From the NCBI GenBank assembly GCA_965248205.1, contig CBDFIS010000006.1, positions 4,464,001 through 4,528,000 on the forward strand: a stretch of 64,000 nucleotides of DNA, given 5' to 3'. Of the stretch, positions 45,870 through 55,445 are shown in pieces. Source of the stretch: G963668345 sp965248205. Lineage in GTDB: Bacteria > Acidobacteriota > Terriglobia > Bryobacterales > UBA6623. How positions within the stretch are numbered: position 1 is the stretch's first letter; each line of letters begins with the position of its first letter. The position numbers and the translations under genes are program-made. The notes below the pieces were generated by a model that ran no database searches, was not told the origin of the DNA, and saw only the letters and a program-made list of their open reading frames with translations.

Positions 45870-46278
45870 CCATCCCCCTGCTCACCCTGGTTTCTTCCGA
45901 GTAGTCGGTCCTTTCCCTCAATGGCCGCCACTCAACATACCGCACCCCAACGATTCTATCCGATCGTCGGGTCCGGGCACTCACAGATCCCGCTTGGACC
46001 GCTACTCGGCGACCGGAGGCCCCTTCATCGGGTCTGCGGATCATTGGCACCGCGATATCGCTACGTCGCTGTCGGTTGGCGGTGCCCATCGCGCGGTCTG
46101 CAGCTTGCTGTGGGGACTGAGCTTTTGAGTTAGCTACGTCGCGCCGCCCGCCGAAGCTGTTGATGCAAGTTGTCGAATAGTTTCGCCGTCCCGTTTAGCG
46201 CGCGCCACCCCTGTGAGTCACGCTTGGGACAACCGCCGGAACGGGTGTTCGCGCACGCCGCGATGCTACTGCAGCAGT
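45870..46278. other. Intergenic with direct repeat copy 2
   Basis: Contains the second copy of the flanking repeat (46138-46275). Short frames here are not supported by family content. Confidence 0.5.
46138..46275 (+). repeat. Imperfect direct repeat flanking the tail-tube-like gene, copy 2
   Basis: Same orientation as 44818-44945 with exact shared core tgatgcaagttgtcgaa. The spacing of the copies is about 1.3 kb, and they enclose the whole tail-tube-like gene. Confidence 0.6.
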
Positions 46279-46599
46279 CTAGCTTCCCCTAACAAACAGC
46301 AAAACTAACAACAAGACTACAAAAATCGCCGCTACCGCGAAAGCGGCGGGAGCCGGCAGCCAGTGTGGAAGACGCTCGCGCGGGGATTCTCCTCGCCCCC
46401 CTTTGGCTCTTCGGTCGCTAGTAGGTTCTGGTGCCCCCTCCGACCCTTCGGCGGCACTTTCGCGGTCTGCCATTGTTCGCCCATCGCATTGTACAGCGCC
46501 CGCTGAGCGACAGCGTCGGCAGACTGCCAGGTTTCCGCGATGTGCCTCGACCTCTTCCAGGCCGCGAAGGAATTCTGGGGTCTCACGGGACTGACCCAT
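46279..46599 (-). CDS. Hypothetical tail-anchored protein
   Basis: About 106 residues from the ATG at 46599. The only clear feature is a C-terminal transmembrane helix (PAPAAFAVAAIFVVLLLVLLF) after LPHWL. The rest is rich in arginine, glutamate and serine without a known motif. A frame shift of a different coding frame here (AETWQSADAVAQRALYNAMG) is also possible, so I am unsure of the N-terminal part. Confidence 0.35.
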   Translation of the reverse strand: MGQSRETPEFLRGLEEVEAHRGNLAVCRRCRSAGAVQCDGRTMADRESAAEGSEGAPEPTSDRRAKGGRGESPRERLPHWLPAPAAFAVAAIFVVLLLVLLFVRGS

Positions 46600-46695
46600 T
46601 TCCCTATCGCAGGGATGCGGTTTGATATGCTCTAGACTTCTCGCGCAGCGTCTATGTGGGCCGGCCAAGGCCTAGGTGTCCCGGCAACGCTGACC

Positions 46696-47604
46696 ATGAT
46701 GGATCCCCAGCAACTTCGCAAGCAATTCGTCGGACCCATCGCCTTCCCCATAACCCCCTTCCGTCAGGACCTCTCGCTGGACCTCGACGGCCTTCGGACA
46801 AACGTCGCCGCCACCGTGAAACTCCCGATGTGCGCACTCGTTGCCGCTGGCAGTCTCGGAGAGATGCACTCGCTGAGTCTGGAGGAGTATCGGCAGGTAG
46901 TTGAAGGGACGGTTCAGACGGTCGGCGACGCCGCCCCGGTGCTGGCCGGTGTCGGTTTTGGAGAGCACCTGGCCGTTGAGATGGCGCGCCAAGCGCAGGC
47001 CGCCGGAGCAAGCGGCATCTTGTGCTTCCCTCCCTACTACGTCGACGCCCACCCGGAAGGGTTGCTCCACTACTACAAGACGATCGCTGAAGCGACTAAC
47101 CTGGGCGTCGTGATCTACAGCCGCGACTGGGCTACGTTCACCCCCAGCGACGTTCTCCGGCTGACCGAAGCCATTCCCAACCTGATTGCATGGAAGGACG
47201 GGCACGGCGACCTGCGACGTTTGCAGATGATCATGGAACGCGTCGGAGACCGCCTTCATTGGATCGGCGGGGCGGGAGACGACATGGTTCGCGCCTACTA
47301 CTCGCTCGGCATCCGCACCTATACGTCAAGCATTGCCAACTTTGCCCCGCGGCTCTCCCTACAGCTCCACGAGCGGGCGTCGATGCTCGATTACGCCAGC
47401 CTTTCGAGGCTGATGACGAACTATGTATTGCCGCTATACGGTCTCCGCGCCCGCCGCAAAGGCTACGAAGTGGCCGTCATCAAGACTGCCATGCAGATCC
47501 TTGGCAAACCGGCCGGAGGGGTCCGGCCTCCCCTCGTCAACCTACGCCCCGACGAGGTCGTGGAACTCGAAAAACTAATCGAGCGTTACAAACCCGTGCT
47601 CTAG
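46696..47604 (+). CDS. DHDPS-superfamily lyase, 5-dehydro-4-deoxyglucarate dehydratase-like
   Basis: About 302 residues; ATGATG at 46696-46701 offers two starts. The TIM-barrel pattern reads GPIAFPITPFRQDLSLDLDGL, AAGSLGEMHSLSLEEYRQVVE, VIYSRDWATFTPSDVLRLTE, and the Schiff-base lysine in LIAWKDGHGDLRRLQMIM. The SSIANFAPRLSLQLHER stretch matches KDG dehydratases (D-glucarate and galactarate catabolism) better than DapA. The usual GTGE is GSLGE here. No other glucarate genes are adjacent. Confidence 0.8.
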   Translation: MMDPQQLRKQFVGPIAFPITPFRQDLSLDLDGLRTNVAATVKLPMCALVAAGSLGEMHSLSLEEYRQVVEGTVQTVGDAAPVLAGVGFGEHLAVEMARQAQAAGASGILCFPPYYVDAHPEGLLHYYKTIAEATNLGVVIYSRDWATFTPSDVLRLTEAIPNLIAWKDGHGDLRRLQMIMERVGDRLHWIGGAGDDMVRAYYSLGIRTYTSSIANFAPRLSLQLHERASMLDYASLSRLMTNYVLPLYGLRARRKGYEVAVIKTAMQILGKPAGGVRPPLVNLRPDEVVELEKLIERYKPVL

Positions 47605-47622
47605 CTCGCTTTCCAGGTCCGC

Positions 47623-48528
47623 CTAAACCAGCTTTAGACTCAACAGTGTATTCTTCGCTCGCATTTGACGGATTTCGGAATAGTGACAAACGCGCTGGAC
47701 CTTCTTTCCTCCCGCCTTGATGGCAGTCTCCCGTTGCAGGATGAACTCGGCTTGGTCGGGCCGGTTGTGGGCTACATAGGCAAGCTCTAACTTTTCAACC
47801 GTTCTCAGTGCTGAGTCCTGATTGCCTGCCGGGGACTTTGTCTGGGCTTCGAAATCCGGGAAGACCAGCGGCCCCGTATCCACCTGATAAATCTGCTTCT
47901 GATCATTTACATTCATTGTCTTGATCGGGTACTCGAGGATCGCGCGATGCCCATTCCTTTTATTGCGAATTTCTGTTCTACCGACCAAGCGCAAGCCTTC
48001 GAGGGTCGCCTTGACGATTTCTTCGTTTGTACTCAAGATTGTTGACTCGGGCGCGGGCCGGATCTCCAGCAATAAGTCCTCAAATCTCTCCCGCATCTTG
48101 CCTCGCTCGGCATAGTCGCGCGTGTCTTCCGGTCTTCGTGCCCGAAAGATCACGAAATTGTCGCGTGAAAAGATTCCTGAGAAATCGTAGTTGGGAACAG
48201 TGAATAGATTCCGCTCGGCGTACGTGTCCTCGGATTTGCAGGAGGCGAACTGAAAGAACTCCTCTTGGAGAAGGTTGTCCTCATCCAACAAAAGGCAACG
48301 CGATTCGACTTGCAGACGCGCCAGATTACCCCGACCCTTAACCACAAAAGTGACGAACGAGGTGGCATAGTCACATACCATTTCCAGGGGATCACAGGAA
48401 GCAGATGGGCTGCCGTCTTTGGCTTGCGAACTCTTATCTCCGGGCGGCTGGGTTGCGCAGGAGGCTGCTACCATCCCAAGTGCTCCACAGACAAAGTAGC
48501 GGCGTTGCATGTTCAGTGCAGTTTTCAT
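47623..48528 (-). CDS. Predicted lipoprotein of unknown function
   Basis: About 301 residues from the ATG at 48528 (KTALNMQRRYFVCGALGMVAASC), which opens a lipoprotein signal ending in AASC. Upstream in-frame sequence is not signal-like. The body mixes acidic and aromatic segments without a known domain (for example FVTFVVKGRGNLARLQVES, YDFSGIFSRDNFVIFRARRPEDTRDY, RAILEYPIKTMNVNDQKQIY). Not recognised. It converges with the dehydratase gene at 47.6 kb. Confidence 0.65.
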   Translation of the reverse strand: MKTALNMQRRYFVCGALGMVAASCATQPPGDKSSQAKDGSPSASCDPLEMVCDYATSFVTFVVKGRGNLARLQVESRCLLLDEDNLLQEEFFQFASCKSEDTYAERNLFTVPNYDFSGIFSRDNFVIFRARRPEDTRDYAERGKMRERFEDLLLEIRPAPESTILSTNEEIVKATLEGLRLVGRTEIRNKRNGHRAILEYPIKTMNVNDQKQIYQVDTGPLVFPDFEAQTKSPAGNQDSALRTVEKLELAYVAHNRPDQAEFILQRETAIKAGGKKVQRVCHYSEIRQMRAKNTLLSLKLV

Positions 48529-48621
48529 GACAGAGGAGGCTCCTTTCACCGTGGGTTTCGCGGCACCGTGGGTAGAACCGGGCTCCGCACCGCACACCCG
48601 GACTTCCAAGGCTAAACCACT

Positions 48622-49599
48622 CTACATCTTCCCGGATAGGCGTTGGCTGGGAAGCGTCAGTTCGCCGATCCGAATGGCATCGACCTCTCCTGCCGCCTCG
48701 AAACCCATTTTTTCGAACATCTCTTTCTTCGGCCCATCGTCAAGCACGACCCGCGCCGCCGTGGCAACCGCCTTGTTGCGGGTGGCCCACTCAATCCCGG
48801 CATCGATCAACGTGTGCCATACCTCCCGAACCGAGGGATGAGTAAAACCGTCCAGCCAACACGTGTGCCGCCTGTCCATAACCGCGGTCAATAGGCCGAC
48901 GAGAAGACCCGCGCCCGAGACGGCGGCGAACCAAGCTCCTCGGTCTTCCGTCGTGATTCTTTGGTAACGGGGATACAAGCTCATACAGAATCGCTGCACG
49001 AAATGATCCGTCGATCCTAGACCGGTATTGGCGTCCAGCACAAACCGGTTCTGGGGAATCAGCGCGAGGGGTATCAGCGGAATCCGAAATCGGGGCGATC
49101 CAGTCACCGCTTCAAATGGGCCTTCAGTAGTAAAGTATCGTTTCAGAAAATCTTCCGGGCCCGTCGCGGTCCTAAAGTTGCCCATCACTGTCGAACCCAC
49201 CAGCTGCTTCCAACCCAGCCGTTCATAAACCCGGCGGGCGACAGGATTCTCCGTTCCCAAAAAAAGTGCCTCGCCGCCCTGGTCAAAGAATGCATCGCGC
49301 GCCTGCCGGCATAGCTCGGTTGCAATCCCACGTCCTCGATACGGCGCCGGAGTAGCAACTTCGCCCAACCCACCCAACCGCCGGTCCGCTTTGGGAACCG
49401 TTAGGTGTGAGCTGCCGACGACCTCTTCTCCATCCCAAGCCAGATAATGCGTGTCGTCATTCCACTCGCTCTCGTCTCCCAGCAGAATCGGCCGGAATGA
49501 GTCGTAGGGGACCTCGAAGATTCCCGCCCACATGGATAGTAGCCGCCCAGCGAGGTCTTCCCGCAGAGGCGTGGCCAGTGTTTCGTACCGCAAAGTCAT
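48622..49599 (-). CDS. GNAT-family N-acetyltransferase, two-domain
   Basis: 325 residues. The N-terminal domain has the acetyl-CoA motif GGLGEVATPAPYRGRGIATELCRQA and NPVARRVYERLGWKQL. The second half, after KRYFTTEGPFEAVTGSPRFRIPLIPLAL, resembles a second, degenerate GNAT unit ending with a predicted helix (EVWHTLIDAGIEWATRNKAV). Substrate unknown. Confidence 0.85.
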   Translation of the reverse strand: MTLRYETLATPLREDLAGRLLSMWAGIFEVPYDSFRPILLGDESEWNDDTHYLAWDGEEVVGSSHLTVPKADRRLGGLGEVATPAPYRGRGIATELCRQARDAFFDQGGEALFLGTENPVARRVYERLGWKQLVGSTVMGNFRTATGPEDFLKRYFTTEGPFEAVTGSPRFRIPLIPLALIPQNRFVLDANTGLGSTDHFVQRFCMSLYPRYQRITTEDRGAWFAAVSGAGLLVGLLTAVMDRRHTCWLDGFTHPSVREVWHTLIDAGIEWATRNKAVATAARVVLDDGPKKEMFEKMGFEAAGEVDAIRIGELTLPSQRLSGKM

Positions 49600-49713
49600 A
49601 TCGGGTAGAGGTTCGGTCCGGCTGCTCTCAAGTTAATGACGCGGAGGTGGTTTTCCCTGAATCGCATCCGGGGTGCCGCTCCGGCGCCAATAGTTTTTCT
49701 TCAACACTCCGGA

Positions 49714-51366
49714 CTACTCGGCGCGCTTCGTCTTCAGCCCAAAGGTAAATACGGCGTGTCCTGAAACCACCGAGATAAGCTGCTCGCCATCGGCGAGGAA
49801 AGTGATGGTCGAAGCTGCAATCTGTCCCCCGAGGTAGCGCGTCCAGAGCACCTTTCCGGTCCCGGCGTCGAGCGCGAAAAAGTTTCCCGCGCGACTGCCC
49901 GAAAACAAAATGCCGCCCGCAGTCGACAACAGACCGCTGTCGGTCACATCGACCATCTTGAACTCCCACTTTTTCTCGCCGGTGCTCGGGTCGAGCGCGA
50001 GAACCGCACCATAACCTTCGCTTTCAAAACTGCCTCGGGGGATTTCACGCCGCTCGATCGGAGAGATCGAGGAGCGGAACCAGCCGCCCACGTAGCGGTT
50101 CCCCGGGGAGTACTTCGCCTCCCGTTTATAGAAAGTGCTGGAATAGTTCATCCACGCCGGCAAGTAGAATAGATCGCTTTGGGGACTGTAGGAAGGCGCA
50201 TACCAGTTGGTCGCGCCCTGCAACCCAGGGTAAATCGTCGAGCCTTCAGGGGTGGGCCGGCTGCCGGGTTTGACGATGGGCCTTCCGTTTTCGTCGAGGC
50301 CCAGCGCCCAGGTCTGGCGGGCGAACGGTTTTCCCAGCAGAAATTCCCCCGACTCCCGGTCGAGCACATAGAAGAAACCGTTCCGGTTGCCCCACAACAT
50401 GAGTTTCCGCTGCCGGCCGTGGAACCTTCGGTCCACCAGGACCGGAATCTGCGCTGCGTCAAAGTCCCACTCGTCATGCGGAGTGAACTGGAAGTGCCAT
50501 TTCAACTTGCCTGTGTCGGCGTCCAGGGCGATGACGGACGCGGTGTAGAGGTTGTCGCCCGGGCGGACGTCTCCATTAAAGTCGGGGCCAGGGTTGCCGA
50601 CTCCCCAGTAAGTCAGATTCAGTTCCGGATCATAGGAACCTGTCAGCCAGACTGGCCCCCCTCCGTGCTTCCAGGCATCGTTCTGCCAGGTCTCATGACC
50701 CGCCTCGCCAGGTCCGGGGATCGTGTAGAAACGCCACACCCTTTTCCCTGTCTTGGCATCGTAAGCATCCAGATAGCCGCGGATGCCGTACTCCCCGCCG
50801 GCGGTGCCCAAGATCACCTTATCCTTGACGGCCAGCGGCGCGGCGGTCAGGGAGTAGCCCTGGCGATGGTCGGCCATCTCGACGTCCCATAGCAAGTTTC
50901 CCGTCCGGGAGTCGACCGCCAGTAGATGACCGTCGACGGTGCCCATGAAGAGGGAGTAGCCCAGCATCGCCAGACCACGGTTGACTCGTCCACAGCAGGT
51001 GTTGGTTCTTTGGGGGAGTGTGTGTTGGTACGTCCAGAAGGGCCTGCCGCTGTTGGCGCCCAAAGCGACAACATCATTGGGCGGGGAGACAAGATACATG
51101 ACCTCCTCCACCACCAGAGGCGTGGCCTCGAAGCGGTCCGCCAGGTTGGCCTGGTAGACCCATTTCAACTCCAAGTCGCCGACGTTGTCGCGCGTGATCT
51201 GATTCAGCTTGCTGAAGTGCTGGCTCTTGTAACTACCCGAATATGTCAGCCAGTTCTGGGGTTCTTCTTCGGCCTTCAGCAGGCGGTCGGAGGAAAGCTG
51301 GGCCTGCAGTAGAGCGGTTGAGGCAATCCACAAGTACAACCAGTTGAGCAAGCGAGGGATTTTCAT
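49714..51366 (-). CDS. PQQ-dependent alcohol dehydrogenase (quinoprotein)
   Basis: 550 residues with a signal peptide (LLNWLYLWIASTALLQAQ). Beta-propeller typical of methanol/ethanol dehydrogenases: NWLTYSGSYKSQHFSKLNQIT, the vicinal disulfide CC at residues 124-125 (TNTCCGRVNRG), tryptophan-docking blades (VDSRTGNLLWDVEMAD, LDADTGKLKWHFQFTPHDEWDFD) with the active-site Asp in WDFD near residue 301. The diheme cytochrome c gene directly upstream (51378-52154, same strand) is its likely electron acceptor. Oxidation of a periplasmic alcohol is expected; the substrate is unknown. Confidence 0.93.
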   Translation of the reverse strand: MKIPRLLNWLYLWIASTALLQAQLSSDRLLKAEEEPQNWLTYSGSYKSQHFSKLNQITRDNVGDLELKWVYQANLADRFEATPLVVEEVMYLVSPPNDVVALGANSGRPFWTYQHTLPQRTNTCCGRVNRGLAMLGYSLFMGTVDGHLLAVDSRTGNLLWDVEMADHRQGYSLTAAPLAVKDKVILGTAGGEYGIRGYLDAYDAKTGKRVWRFYTIPGPGEAGHETWQNDAWKHGGGPVWLTGSYDPELNLTYWGVGNPGPDFNGDVRPGDNLYTASVIALDADTGKLKWHFQFTPHDEWDFDAAQIPVLVDRRFHGRQRKLMLWGNRNGFFYVLDRESGEFLLGKPFARQTWALGLDENGRPIVKPGSRPTPEGSTIYPGLQGATNWYAPSYSPQSDLFYLPAWMNYSSTFYKREAKYSPGNRYVGGWFRSSISPIERREIPRGSFESEGYGAVLALDPSTGEKKWEFKMVDVTDSGLLSTAGGILFSGSRAGNFFALDAGTGKVLWTRYLGGQIAASTITFLADGEQLISVVSGHAVFTFGLKTKRAE

Positions 51367-51377
51367 GACCGCGGGCC

Positions 51378-52154
51378 TTATCTGCCGAGCGTTGCCAGGT
51401 AGGCGAGAAGATCCTCCAATTCCTGCTGCGAAAACAGTTCCTGAAAGGAGGGCATCGGGGCAGCTTTTTCGATCCGATACTCCTTGAGATCACGTTTGAA
51501 AAGGGAGATTAGCTTGTCGTTTTCGTCCCGGAGTTGAATGGAACGCGTGTCTTCATTCAGACGCTTGCCCACGACACTTTTGCCGGTTTTGGTGACGGCA
51601 TGAACCACCCAACTTTGCGAGGCCGGCCTCTCATCGGGCCGTAGCAGGGACCGCCGAAGGTGCCCGGGAGATCGCGTGGCCCCGATGGAGGTGAGGTCCG
51701 GGCCAAGCAGAGATCCATCGTCATTGAGCCGGTGACAGCCCAAGCAGCCCCCCTTGCCGCGCAACAATGCTTCGCCCCGGGTGGGATCGCCGCTTGCTGG
51801 AGTCGCAGCCGGCACCCGGCTCAACTTTTTGACAAACTCCACCAACTGCCAAATCTCGTTTGCTTCGAGAAAGATGCCCGGCATTGTCGTCCCGGGCACT
51901 CCGTTGGAGATCGTATTGTAGAGCTCGGCGTCACCGCCGCCGTGGCGGAAGCGGCCGCTTGTTAGGTCGCTACCCGCGCTTCCGCTGCCATCTTCGCCGT
52001 GGCAGTCGGCGCAAAACTGGCCAAACAAGTCTTTGCCGGCTGCGACATCGGCCGGCAAATTATCGGGGTTTCCGGCCCGGCGCTGCGGGGCGGCAAGCGC
52101 CACCACCGACGCTACAAACAACAGGAGAATGCTCCTTCTCACTGCCACGCGCAC
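51378..52154 (-). CDS. Diheme cytochrome c
   Basis: 258 residues with a signal peptide (SILLLFVASVVALAAPQ). Haem sites CADCHGEDGSG (near residue 52) and CLGCHRLNDDGS (near residue 137), with likely axial methionine in PGTTMPGIFLEANEIWQLVEFVKKL and another near APMPSF. A membrane-distal C-terminal part (QSWVVHAVTKTGKSVVGKRLNEDTRSIQLRDEND) is typical of PQQ-dehydrogenase-linked cytochromes. It lies 11 bases upstream of the dehydrogenase and should pass electrons to the respiratory chain. Confidence 0.92.
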   Translation of the reverse strand: MRVAVRRSILLLFVASVVALAAPQRRAGNPDNLPADVAAGKDLFGQFCADCHGEDGSGSAGSDLTSGRFRHGGGDAELYNTISNGVPGTTMPGIFLEANEIWQLVEFVKKLSRVPAATPASGDPTRGEALLRGKGGCLGCHRLNDDGSLLGPDLTSIGATRSPGHLRRSLLRPDERPASQSWVVHAVTKTGKSVVGKRLNEDTRSIQLRDENDKLISLFKRDLKEYRIEKAAPMPSFQELFSQQELEDLLAYLATLGR

Positions 52155-52290
52155 CGTTGTTCACTATCCTCGCACGGCAAGTTCGTCTCGGGGTAGGAGA
52201 ACACGGGATCGAAGCCGGAATTTGTGAGCGGGCCGCCCGCCCGATGCTTGCACCACAGCGAATCTTCACGGGAAAGCCTCCCGTTCGATC

Positions 52291-52731
52291 TCATTTTCGA
52301 CGAACCCTTTTCTTCGGACGCGGATCCCCAGCGGTCTCTCTGGCCCTTTGTGCCTCGGTTCTGAGATCGTTCGCTTGGGACTCTAGGTACTCCTGCAAGC
52401 AAACTGCATTGTTGTACCGCCCGTCCCTGGCCCCGAATAACATCGTGATTGTCTGCCCGGCAGCCGTGGTACGAAGCTCGGTGACCGCAGCTGGCTTTTG
52501 ATCCAACTCTTCGAAATAGCGGCGTTTGAACTCACCCCACCGCTCTGGGTCGTGTCCAAACCACTTTCTTAGTGCCGTGCTTGGCCCGATGTCCTTGAGC
52601 CAAAGGTCCACTTGGGCGTCTGCCTTCCTGATTCCCCGCGGCCACAAGCGGTCGACCAAGATGCGCACCCCATCATCTGTACTTGGCGCTTCGTAGATCC
52701 GTTTGGTTTTGATCACAACGTCTCCCGCCAT
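52291..52731 (-). CDS. DUF488-family protein
   Basis: 146 residues. The pattern IKTKRIYEAPSTDDGVRILVDRLWPRGIRKADAQVDLWLKDIGPSTALRKWFGHDPERWGEF is the DUF488 core (uncharacterised, often near redox or metal genes). The C-terminal RARETAGDPRPKKRVRRK tail is basic and not part of the family. Function unknown. Confidence 0.9.
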   Translation of the reverse strand: MAGDVVIKTKRIYEAPSTDDGVRILVDRLWPRGIRKADAQVDLWLKDIGPSTALRKWFGHDPERWGEFKRRYFEELDQKPAAVTELRTTAAGQTITMLFGARDGRYNNAVCLQEYLESQANDLRTEAQRARETAGDPRPKKRVRRK

Positions 52732-52743
52732 CTTATGATTCTA

Positions 52744-52820
52744 GGGAAACCGGGGGGGGGAACCGGGAAACCGAACCACCGGGAAACCCGAACCACCGGG
52801 AAACCGGGACAGCCTCAGTT
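52744..52820 (+). repeat. gaaaccgg short repeats, copy A
   Basis: Several overlapping ggaaacc/accaccggg units, ending in aaaccgggacagcctcagtt, which recurs in a 22-base exact match at 54362-54383. Confidence 0.7.
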
Positions 52821-52849
52821 TTTCCGCGCACGAATTTCGGAGATCCCGT

Positions 52850-53140
52850 AGCGGATGCCGGCCGTTTCGCCGAGACTCGCGGCCGTTGTTGACCGTCAAC
52901 ATGCGAGACGACGTCGCCCAATCCCGGTAGGGACATCCGCTGGCAGGCGGCTCTCTCGATGTTCGAGCCGCGTTCAACGCGGCTTTTCTACGCCGCCGCT
53001 AGGCCAGCCGTTTTACGGCTGGTCGCCCCGCACGTCGCTGCTTTCGGCACTCGGCCGCTCCCAGCGGCCGAGCGGGGCCTGGGGTGGGGCAAAAAATCGG
53101 CCGTCCTAACGGCCGATCCCCCTCTTTTCTCGCCACTCGC
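52850..53140 (+). repeat. Long repeat block, copy A
   Basis: Shares in order with 54040-54570: tttcgccgagactcgcggcc, a gtaggga ... aggcggctctc ... gagccgcg section, and a ggccgctcc-agcggccgagcgggg ... tggggtggggcaaaaa section. Similarity is high in these parts and low between them. Confidence 0.65.
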
Positions 53141-53807
53141 CCACGCCTCCAACCATTCGCTAGTCGGCGTTATCCTTTCGCTAGGACACGATTTTGGCAC
53201 GGAAAATCCAGCCCTGTGGACGCTTTTCAGCGCTCCCAAAGAACCCTGTCACAGACTTTTCACATTTTTTCTCCTCGCCATCTCAACGACTTACGTCCGC
53301 TGACCCCTTCTAACCTCAATCCGTCCCCTATTCTGGTACGGGGCCCAGAAAGCGGAATCTCGGAGGGATGACCCTCGTATTTCCGCCACTTTCTGCCACT
53401 GGCTCTTGCCTGGGCGGCTGCGAACGATTCTATGTCTCACAATTCAGAAGACTTAACCAGCAAGCAGAAGGCTCTCATCGCCGCTCCCCTCGCCTGCCAA
53501 GCTACCGCCAGGTGACGAAAATCGCGCGGTGGCCCGCTCCTAGGCCGTGTTTTTTGCCCGCCCGACCGCTTTTTCTGGCCGAATACGGGGTCATATTGGT
53601 CTCGGAGGCATATATGATTCTTGGCTGGACGCCTAGGGGGCCTGCGCTGTCTTTGTCCCGCGCCGCGGCTGTTTTCAGCCGCCTGGACGGGGTTAAGAAT
53701 CGCGAAGGAAGGCCGGCGTCGAGCACCGGAAAGAGCCGTGACCCGCCAGGGCGCGGGCCCGCCGGAGGGACATGAGTTCCGGCTCGGCCCGGAGCCATTC
53801 GTTCACT

Positions 53808-53945
53808 GTCTGACGAGGGTACTTGACCCACCGGCGATGGTGAGGGAGACCGCGAAGAACGACATCACGCTGGGGCACAGGGGGAAAATACGAAACAAAC
53901 CCAATCTCGCGCAAGCCAATTGCAAACAATGGGTTACGGTTGGTT
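53808..53945 (+). repeat. Interspersed ~115-135-bp repeat, copy 1
   Basis: The most conserved part is aaacccaatctcgcgcaagc followed by ttgcaaacaatgggtta. Preceded by a gtacttgaccc section that matches gcttgacaca in copy 2. Confidence 0.75.
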
Positions 53946-54039
53946 CTGAGCGCCGCGGGTAGATTGGCGAAGGGGGACACTCTGATTCATGGGTGGCGTC
54001 AACGCGCAATCGGTCATCACCCAAGCAGATCCGGTAGCG

Positions 54040-54570
54040 CATGGCTCGGCGGTCATTTTGCCGAGACTTGCGGCCTTTTCCAGGACTCGCTCATCCGAAG
54101 GCCACGCGACAGCAGGAAACAGAGCCGCGAACGCCAGTGAGCGGTCAACGTGAACACGGCCAGGCCATTATCGATCGAGCTCCGTAGGGACGAACAATCC
54201 TGTTTGTCCCAGCCGCCGCCAGGCGGCTCTCACGACGTTTGAGCCGCGAAGCGGCGCCGGAATCTAGCCTAGGGTGGAGCCGGAACGGCGGAACCCTAGG
54301 ATAGGAATTGAACAGAGTCGAGCCCTGAAAGGGCGGAAGGAACGATGGGGGAAACCGGGGCGGAAACCGGGACAGCCTCAGTTAACACCATGGGCAGCGG
54401 GCATCTTTCCGGGCCTGCACTACACAACGGCTGGCAACATTCCATTAACGCTGGCCCGGCTGGTCGCATCCTGGTCCGTTCCTTTCGGCGCTGGGCCGCT
54501 CCTAGCGGCCGAGCGGGGCTTGGGGTGGGGCAAAAATCGGCCATGCCAGCGGCCGATCTCCAGCGCGCGG
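54040..54570 (+). repeat. Long repeat block, copy B
   Basis: Second copy of the block at 52850-53140, with an insertion that holds the palindrome at about 54264 and the gaaaccgg unit. Orientation is the same as copy A. Confidence 0.65.
54264..54345 (+). repeat. Interspersed palindromic repeat, copy 2
   Basis: tagcctagggtggagccg pairs with ggaaccctaggat around a short loop, followed by a gccctgaaagggc stem. Arms differ from copy 1 (42804-42895) but pair just as well. Confidence 0.7.
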
Positions 54571-55324
54571 ACTCCTCCCACCACTCTCTGAAACCCTGTC
54601 ACACCAGTTTGAAATTTCTAACTCGGGCGCCATCAACAAGATCGTCTCTCCTTGACCATCTACCCTCCCCGTGCGATGTTACTCTGGGCCCGTAAGAGCG
54701 CCGGCCCTTCAGGGAGCGACAGACCGGCGCACCCCGGCCGGGATATAGAGTCCTCCCCATGGCCTCCGTCGGTGAGCCGATCAACCGACCGCGTTACACA
54801 GGACAACGGGATCGATCCCAAACCGTTTTGGCGGCTCCGCGCGATAAACCAGGAGCCGCACCTTATCACGCCGCGCCCGGGGCGCCGCTCGCCCCGGCGT
54901 CGGCCAACATCTTCCGCGCATCGGACTGTCGGCAACAAACGAGCGTTTCTCATCGGGGCAACCCGGGGACGATCCAGCCGCTGCACCGCCGGTCCTCTTC
55001 TCTATTGACTAACTCCAAACCGGCCCCTTATCCGCCGCCCGTCACAGCACTCTCGACCTTAAAGAATCAACAACATACCCCGGCTAAAACCTCGGGGACT
55101 TGGCTTCGCGGGTTAGAATTGAAGTAGAGAAGCGGTAGTGCGCCTAGGGGGATGAGTTTTAGTGGAGAGCTACTCAGATCCGCTGAGTAACCGGCATAGT
55201 GAGAATGTGCCGTCACGAGATCACGCAAATTTTTAGCGGGCCATAACGGTTTTCCAAATCCGCGTTTGCGCATCGCCGCGCTACCCAACGTAGAGAGAAA
55301 TGGAGATGCCATAAGGAGGCTCGT

Positions 55325-55445
55325 CGTTCATCTCCAAACGGAGACGCTTGACACATTCTCGAAGAGGGACTGAGCGCAGGAGGGCAAAATACCAAACAAA
55401 GCCAATCTCGCACAAGCCACTTGCAATCAATGGGTTATAGCCGGT
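55325..55445 (+). repeat. Interspersed ~115-135-bp repeat, copy 2
   Basis: aaagccaatctcgcacaagc then ttgcaatcaatgggtta; preceded by ggagacgcttgacaca, which also occurs (as ggagacacttgacaca) in the reverse-strand copy 3. Confidence 0.75.

Noticed and set aside
52744..52820. CRISPR array
   Set aside because: The units are short (7-12 bases), directly adjoining and without unique spacers; no cas gene nearby.
53368..53962. Frames of 110-135 residues within the repeat island
   Set aside because: They overlap one another on both strands and run through repeat copies; no signal, domain or start site.
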